Source: CAVVEQ01 sp963806635
Lineage (GTDB): Bacteria > Chloroflexota > Anaerolineae > Anaerolineales > Anaerolineaceae
DNA length: 64,000 bases
Assembly (NCBI GenBank): GCA_963806635.1
Contig: CAWDZA010000023.1
Span: forward strand, 186,001 to 250,000
Reading direction: 5' to 3'
Shown: positions 60,471 through 64,000 of the stretch, in pieces
Position numbering within the stretch: position 1 is the first letter of the stretch
Layout: each line of letters begins with the position of its first letter
Notes under the pieces: model-generated
Databases searched by the model: none
What the model saw: the letters and a program-made list of their open reading frames with translations, nothing else
What the model was told of the DNA's origin: nothing
Translations under genes and position numbers: made by a program

Positions 60471-60794
60471 CTACATGCAGCATTTTTTCAGGGTCTCCGT
60501 TGTTTCGTGACTGGGTGCGAATTTGATCATCAGGTTGCCACAGCAGCGCACGATCTTTTCCTCGTTGAGGCGGTAGAAAGTCTGCTTGCCCTCTGCCCGA
60601 ACCTCCACAAGTTCCGCTGCCCGCAGAATCGCCAGGTGGTGGGAAACAGTCGGCTGGCTTACGTTTAAATGGGCTACGATCTCGTTTACCGATAGCCACT
60701 GGCAGCAGGCGAGCCCCATGATCTTCTGGCGGGTTTCATCTGCCAGGGCTTTGCTGAAAACCACTTCTTCATCATGAATCATATCGATACCCAT
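60471..60794 (-). CDS. arsR: ArsR-family metalloregulator leading hgcAB
   Basis: 107 residues. The winged helix shows LADETRQKIMGLACCQWLSV and NVSQPTVSHHLAILRAAELV. Cysteine pairs at 30-31, 84-85 and 105-106 are candidate thiolate ligands for As(III) or a soft metal; the canonical ELCVCDL motif is replaced by LACCQWL. The gene heads the arsR-hgcA-hgcB run and its promoter carries a palindrome between the -35 and -10 boxes, so it probably represses itself and hgcAB until metal binds. Confidence 0.93.
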   Translation of the reverse strand: MGIDMIHDEEVVFSKALADETRQKIMGLACCQWLSVNEIVAHLNVSQPTVSHHLAILRAAELVEVRAEGKQTFYRLNEEKIVRCCGNLMIKFAPSHETTETLKKCCM

Positions 60795-60803
60795 CTATGT
60801 GTT

Positions 60804-60831
60804 ATTATATAGATAATCGTCTATATGTCAA
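60804..60831 (-). promoter_or_regulatory. arsR-hgcAB promoter with embedded operator
   Basis: On the minus strand TTGACA (60831-60826), 16-bp spacer, TATAAT (60809-60804). The palindrome ATATAGA-N6-TCTATAT (60807-60826) fills the spacer and touches both boxes, the classic ArsR operator position. The start codon at 60794 is nine bases from the -10 box, so the transcript would be leaderless. Confidence 0.8.
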
Positions 60832-60890
60832 GATGAAAGAAATACTTCCTTTTCAACATAAATTTGACAATTTGGCATTCTGCGAAACGG

Positions 60891-61938
60891 TTAAGAGTAA
60901 TATTTCTTTTTTAATTTGAATGCCGCGTTCACCAACAGGATCATCACCGGAACTTCCACGAGGGGTCCGATCACCGCGGCGAATGCTTCTCCGGAAGCCA
61001 GTCCAAAAACCGCCACCGCCACCGCGATCGCGAGCTCAAAGTTATTGCTGGCAGCGGTGAAGGCGAGGGTGACGGTCTTCTTGTAATCCGCACCGCTTGC
61101 TTTTCCCATGTAGAAGCTGGAAAAGAACATTACCACGAAGTAGATCAACAATGGGATTGCGACCCGGATCACCATTGTTGGGAGCTTGACGATGTATTGG
61201 CCTTTTAGCGAGAACATGACAACGATGGTGAATAGGAGGGCGATCAAAGTGATTGGGCTGATTTTTGGGATGAATTTCTTGTAATACCATTCGCTGCCCT
61301 TTGCCCGGATGAGGACAAAGTGGGTAATGAACCCAGCCAGGAACGGGATGCCCAGGTAAATGAAAGACGCTCTGCGCAATTTCACCGATCGTGATCGGCA
61401 CCGAAGTGCCGGGGAATCCGAACCAGGTGGGCAGAACCGTGATAAAGATGTATGCGTAAAGGCTGTAAAAGAGAACCTGAAACACACTATTGAAAGCCAC
61501 CAGCCCTGCTGCGTATTCGTTATCGCCGTCCGCGAGCTCATTCCAGACGATCACCATCGCGATGCATCGCGCCAACCCGATCAGGATCAAACCATACATG
61601 AGTTCCGGGTAGTCATGCAGGAAGACCACCGCCAGGATGAACATGAGGATGGGACCGATGACCCAGTTCTGGACGAGGGAAAGGGCGAGCACCTTTTTGT
61701 TTTTAAAAACATCGCCCAGCTCTTCATAACGTACCTTGGCGAGGGGGGGATACATCATCAGGATCAACCCGATGGCGATGGGGATGTTCGTGGTTCCCAC
61801 CGATACTGATTGGTTCCATTGCTGAACCTGCTCGGGGAAAAAATACCCGATCGCCACCCCGGCAGCCATCGCCAGGAAGATCCAGAGTGTGAGGTACCGG
61901 TTTAAAAATGATAACTGTTTCCTGGGTTTTTCATTCAT
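60891..61938 (-). CDS. acr3: Acr3-type arsenite efflux permease, one frameshift
   Basis: About 348 residues. The ATG overlaps the arsC stop. The first frame gives LIGLARCIAMVIVWNELADG, with the conserved Acr3 cysteine in LARCIAM, up to IGEIAQSVF near 61370. The second frame continues IYLGIPFLAGFITHFVLIRA to the end at 60891, including TAASNNFELAIAVAVAVFGL and VIGPLVEVPVMILLV. One extra T in a TTT run accounts for the break. Acr3 exports As(OH)3-type anions using the proton gradient. Ten helices are expected. Confidence 0.92.
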
Positions 61939-62348
61939 CCTTCGTCCTCCGTGTAAAGTTTTAAGATCAGGGGTATCTCCGTTGCGATGGAATCTCTCAC
62001 CGAACGGAAATCCTCGATTTTCCCGGTTTTTGCAGGATCCGGAAAGCTGTGGTGGACCCTATTTCCCTTTCCGAGCCAAACAGGGCATTCTTCAGCGGCA
62101 GAATCACAGACCGTGACCACAAGGTCAAAGCCAGTCTCATAAAATGAATCAACGGATTTTGACGTACCGGAATGGGTGATACCAATCTCCCGTAGCACTT
62201 CAAGCGCCAGAGGGTGGATAAACCCTGCTGGTTTTGTCCCGGCGCTAAAAGCATCCCATTTTTCCCCAAGGCGGGCATTTACGATTGCCTCCGCCATCTG
62301 GGATCGGCAGGAATTCCCGGTACAGAGGAAGAGGACTTTCTTTTTCAT
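61935..62348 (-). CDS. arsC: Arsenate reductase, LMW-phosphatase/thioredoxin type
   Basis: 137 residues with the phosphatase loop CTGNSCRS at residues 9-16 (Cys9 nucleophile) and the redox pair Cys81 and Cys88 in VTVCDSAAEECPV. These are the three cysteines of the pI258-type ArsC cascade. The C-terminal FRSVRDSIATEI is normal. It reduces arsenate to arsenite, then relies on thioredoxin; a thioredoxin-like gene overlaps its start. Confidence 0.95.
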   Translation of the reverse strand: MKKKVLFLCTGNSCRSQMAEAIVNARLGEKWDAFSAGTKPAGFIHPLALEVLREIGITHSGTSKSVDSFYETGFDLVVTVCDSAAEECPVWLGKGNRVHHSFPDPAKTGKIEDFRSVRDSIATEIPLILKLYTEDEG

Positions 62349-62596
62349 TGAGTTGCCAGGGCAGAAGTGAGCATTGTGGTGATTTCTGCTTCGCTCGGAA
62401 TTCGACCTGCAGAAACCACCTTCTCGTTGATCACCAATCCAGGAGTTGCCAGGATTTTATACTTTCCGATTTCTTCGCGATCGGTGACCTTTTCTATTGT
62501 TGCATCGATTTCCAGATACTCAACCGCATGTTTTGTTAAGGCTGCTAGGGTTTGGCAATTCTGGCAGCCGGCACCGAGTATTTTTATCGTTAACAT
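62345..62596 (-). CDS. Thioredoxin-like redox protein with CQNC site
   Basis: 83 residues, the small glutaredoxin/thioredoxin-like family of redox-active disulfide 2 proteins. The active site is CQNC at 11-14 and the cis-Pro segment is ILATPGLVINEKVV. Members are frequent in arsenic operons with Acr3 or permease genes and may serve as the electron donor of ArsC. It overlaps arsC by 4 bp. Confidence 0.9.
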   Translation of the reverse strand: MLTIKILGAGCQNCQTLAALTKHAVEYLEIDATIEKVTDREEIGKYKILATPGLVINEKVVSAGRIPSEAEITTMLTSALATQ

Positions 62597-62651
62597 GAAT
62601 TCTTTCCTCCTTGGCGATTTGATTTCTTGAATGTTTTATGTTTTTGACTTC

Positions 62652-63104
62652 TTATGCAATAACATCAATCTTTGGTTCAATAATGATCTCGGACTTCACG
62701 GAATTCGCGACCAGGCTATATTTTTGAGCCGCTGATAGTGCTTTTCGAATTCTTCCCTGGATTATCTCGGTTGTTTCATTCCCTGCCGAAACGCGTATCA
62801 CCGGAAAAAACCGAAGGTGGGTGAATATCTCGGTGCGGTCCAATTCGATTAGCTTAGTACCTTCAGCGCGGCATTCGTAAGAAATCAGATCTAATTTATA
62901 GCGTTCAGTAGCCCAGATGAACATCATCATGATGCACGTGTTCGCCGCGGCTACAAAAGCATCCTCGGGAGTAAGGACACCGGAATGTCCCTGAGCGTCC
63001 GGAGGCGCGGAAAAATCCATTTGCGGACCATTCCCCATGACGACGTGCCCCCAATGCTCTCCTTTCCAGTTCACGGTGGTGTGATATGTTGAGGTTTGGC
63101 TCAT
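62652..63104 (-). CDS. OsmC/Ohr-family protein
   Basis: 150 residues from ATG 63104, which overlaps the DGC-gene stop (TGATGA); the alternative TTG is three bases earlier. The domain shows HSGVLTPEDAFVAAANTCIM, with the conserved central Cys in ANTCIMM, and LIELDRTEIFTHLRFFPVIR. A second peroxidatic cysteine is found in SYECRAEG. OsmC proteins reduce organic hydroperoxides. Its place inside an arsenic operon suggests protection from metalloid-induced oxidative stress. Confidence 0.82.
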   Translation of the reverse strand: MSQTSTYHTTVNWKGEHWGHVVMGNGPQMDFSAPPDAQGHSGVLTPEDAFVAAANTCIMMMFIWATERYKLDLISYECRAEGTKLIELDRTEIFTHLRFFPVIRVSAGNETTEIIQGRIRKALSAAQKYSLVANSVKSEIIIEPKIDVIA

Positions 63105-63847
63105 CAATTTCCCTCTTTGTTATAGAAATTTGTATACTCGGTCAAAAGTACTTCACAATATTTCTCATCCTCTCCCTGGGGGATCTCGTTATATAACCTA
63201 ACCGTTTCCAGTAATTCTTTGGAAGTTGTGGTGGAGGGCTGCTTACCCTCCTGCCGAAAATTTGATAAGATTAGCGGTAATGCGATAAGTTTGACTTCCT
63301 GACCATTTATGGGAACCACCTGCACGGGGATACCGGAACCACAGGAACAGGGGGCAATCTTTCCAGTTTCATCTCTAGTTTCAGATTCTGGCGTAGCCAC
63401 GCCAATATCTTCAAAGGCACCCGCTGTTCGGTTCCAGTGCTTTCCAAGTAAATCATCCACTATGGCTGATATTTTGTCGGCAGTGGCATCCACAGCCTGC
63501 ACCCCGGCCTCATTTAGACGGCGGCGACCTTCCGGTTGTTCAGGACCATTTTCCGCTAAAACGTCGCGAACCATGATACTTGCGGCTGGTTTGCTGGAAT
63601 ACTCTTCGGTTCCGCGCGAAGCGCAACGGAGCTCACAGCCATCCACGGCGATGGTCGGATAGAATTTGGCAAACGCCCGGTCGCCTTGACCGCCAGCCAG
63701 GAAGAGCGGCAGGCAAATGGTGACCGTGTCATCCGGGCGAAGTTGATCCAATACTTTTCGGGTTGCAAGCCGGGTGATCGTACCCTCTGCCAGTTCTTCG
63801 CCCGAACAGGCAACAATTCCAACCTTCTTTTTTGGCAGGTCAGGCAT
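63104..63847 (-). CDS. DGC-domain putative metal-binding protein
   Basis: 247 residues from ATG 63847 after AAAGGAAGG. The first half is a DGC-like domain: KKVGIVACSGEELAEGTITR, LPLFLAGGQGDRAFAKFYPT and AVDGCELRCASRGTEEYSSK, with Cys in VACSGEE and the Asp-Gly-Cys triad. The second half holds KIAPCSCGSGIPVQVVPING and ETVRLYNEIP. These four-cysteine proteins (PF08859-like) are annotated as putative zinc-binding proteins and turn up in metalloid and anaerobe operons. Its substrate or metal is unknown. The ATG overlaps the preceding gene by 8 bp. Confidence 0.7.
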   Translation of the reverse strand: MPDLPKKKVGIVACSGEELAEGTITRLATRKVLDQLRPDDTVTICLPLFLAGGQGDRAFAKFYPTIAVDGCELRCASRGTEEYSSKPAASIMVRDVLAENGPEQPEGRRRLNEAGVQAVDATADKISAIVDDLLGKHWNRTAGAFEDIGVATPESETRDETGKIAPCSCGSGIPVQVVPINGQEVKLIALPLILSNFRQEGKQPSTTTSKELLETVRLYNEIPQGEDEKYCEVLLTEYTNFYNKEGN

Positions 63848-64000
63848 TTCGACCTTCCTTTGATTTGGTGGCGAGGTTGTCAATACAGATTGAAGCTTCA
63901 TCCGCAAGGGCTTCTGCAAGTCTTATCCCGTTTTCATTAAGTACAGCGATTCCCTCCGGTCTAAAATCCTTATACCTGCGATAGACATCCAGAACATCGA
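63840..64000 (-). CDS. C-terminal fragment of an unidentified protein (runs off the window)
   Basis: The last 52 or so codons of a gene on the minus strand: RPEGIAVLNENGIRLAEALA and EASICIDNLATKSKEG are readable and it ends in TGA at 63840-63842. It overlaps the DGC gene by 8 bp, so it belongs to the same operon. Not recognised; a single cysteine is visible. Confidence 0.6.
   Translation of the reverse strand, partial: DVLDVYRRYKDFRPEGIAVLNENGIRLAEALADEASICIDNLATKSKEGRNA

Noticed and set aside
1..64000. tRNA or rRNA genes
   Set aside because: No T-loop/anticodon pattern or rRNA-like stretch was recognised on either strand; a scan with tRNAscan-SE would settle it.

Overview
The window reads as a bacterial chromosome segment or large replicon from an anaerobic, monoderm-like bacterium. 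The best guess is Chloroflexota, class Anaerolineae. That rests on the gene mix: many small lipoproteins with Pro/Thr-rich linkers, flavodiiron protein, VOC proteins, a BMP-type nucleoside transporter, PI-synthase-like and acyltransferase genes, and hgcAB. No composition statistic or database search was run. No rRNA, tRNA, CRISPR array, transposase, integrase or relaxase was recognised.

Layout. 1-6.1 kb (minus): the start of a Ser/Thr kinase, two small membrane proteins, two paralogous lipoproteins and a MacAB-like efflux system, divergent from a response regulator/histidine kinase pair (6.4-8.5 kb). 8.6-14.9 kb: flavodiiron protein, a lipid acyltransferase with a CDP-alcohol phosphatidyltransferase, a tandemly duplicated and decayed VOC/kinase pair, and three small membrane proteins. 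15-18.6 kb: a heterodimeric ABC exporter. 18.6-23.7 kb: MgtA-type P-ATPase, a VOC protein and a GT-C-like membrane protein. 23.8-29.8 kb: a complete BMP-type ABC transporter operon ending in an ADP-ribosylglycohydrolase-family gene.

30.3-41.2 kb (all minus): AzlCD, a fatty-acyl-AMP ligase, DedA, a free-standing acyl carrier protein, FHA and beta-propeller proteins, three SGNH-type proteins, an MBOAT acyltransferase and a 40-residue microprotein ending in Trp-Ile-Tyr-Gln-Gly-Phe. The parts match the logic of the Dlt machinery (ligase, carrier, MBOAT, microprotein, SGNH) but with a fatty-acyl-type ligase. This is a strong candidate for an undescribed envelope acylation system.

41.2-47.5 kb is a replicon-maintenance island: an AT-rich tract, eight 13-bp iterons about 25 bp apart, ParA plus a ribbon-helix-helix-like partner, ParB plus a second ParA, a 22-bp palindrome at the parB 3' end, an ExeA-like ATPase, a small basic protein, and a DnaA-N-domain protein that has no AAA+ domain.

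47.6-59.1 kb: a TY-Chap-like protein, another SGNH lipoprotein, a Gmad2 lipoprotein, a decayed surface protein, a frame-broken proC, then a polyol/glycerol-type set (FGGY kinase, remnant sugar permease, AGPS-like FAD oxidase, GlpD, FadR-type regulator). 59.1-64 kb (minus): arsR-hgcA-hgcB, the mercury-methylation pair, directly downstream of an arsenic operon (partial ORF, DGC-domain protein, OsmC, thioredoxin-like, arsC, acr3).

Many otherwise well-conserved genes carry single-base frameshifts (CDP-alcohol phosphatidyltransferase, DUF4190, DnaA-N protein, glpD, acr3, proC and others). Some may be sequencing or assembly errors, so pseudogene calls here should be treated with caution.
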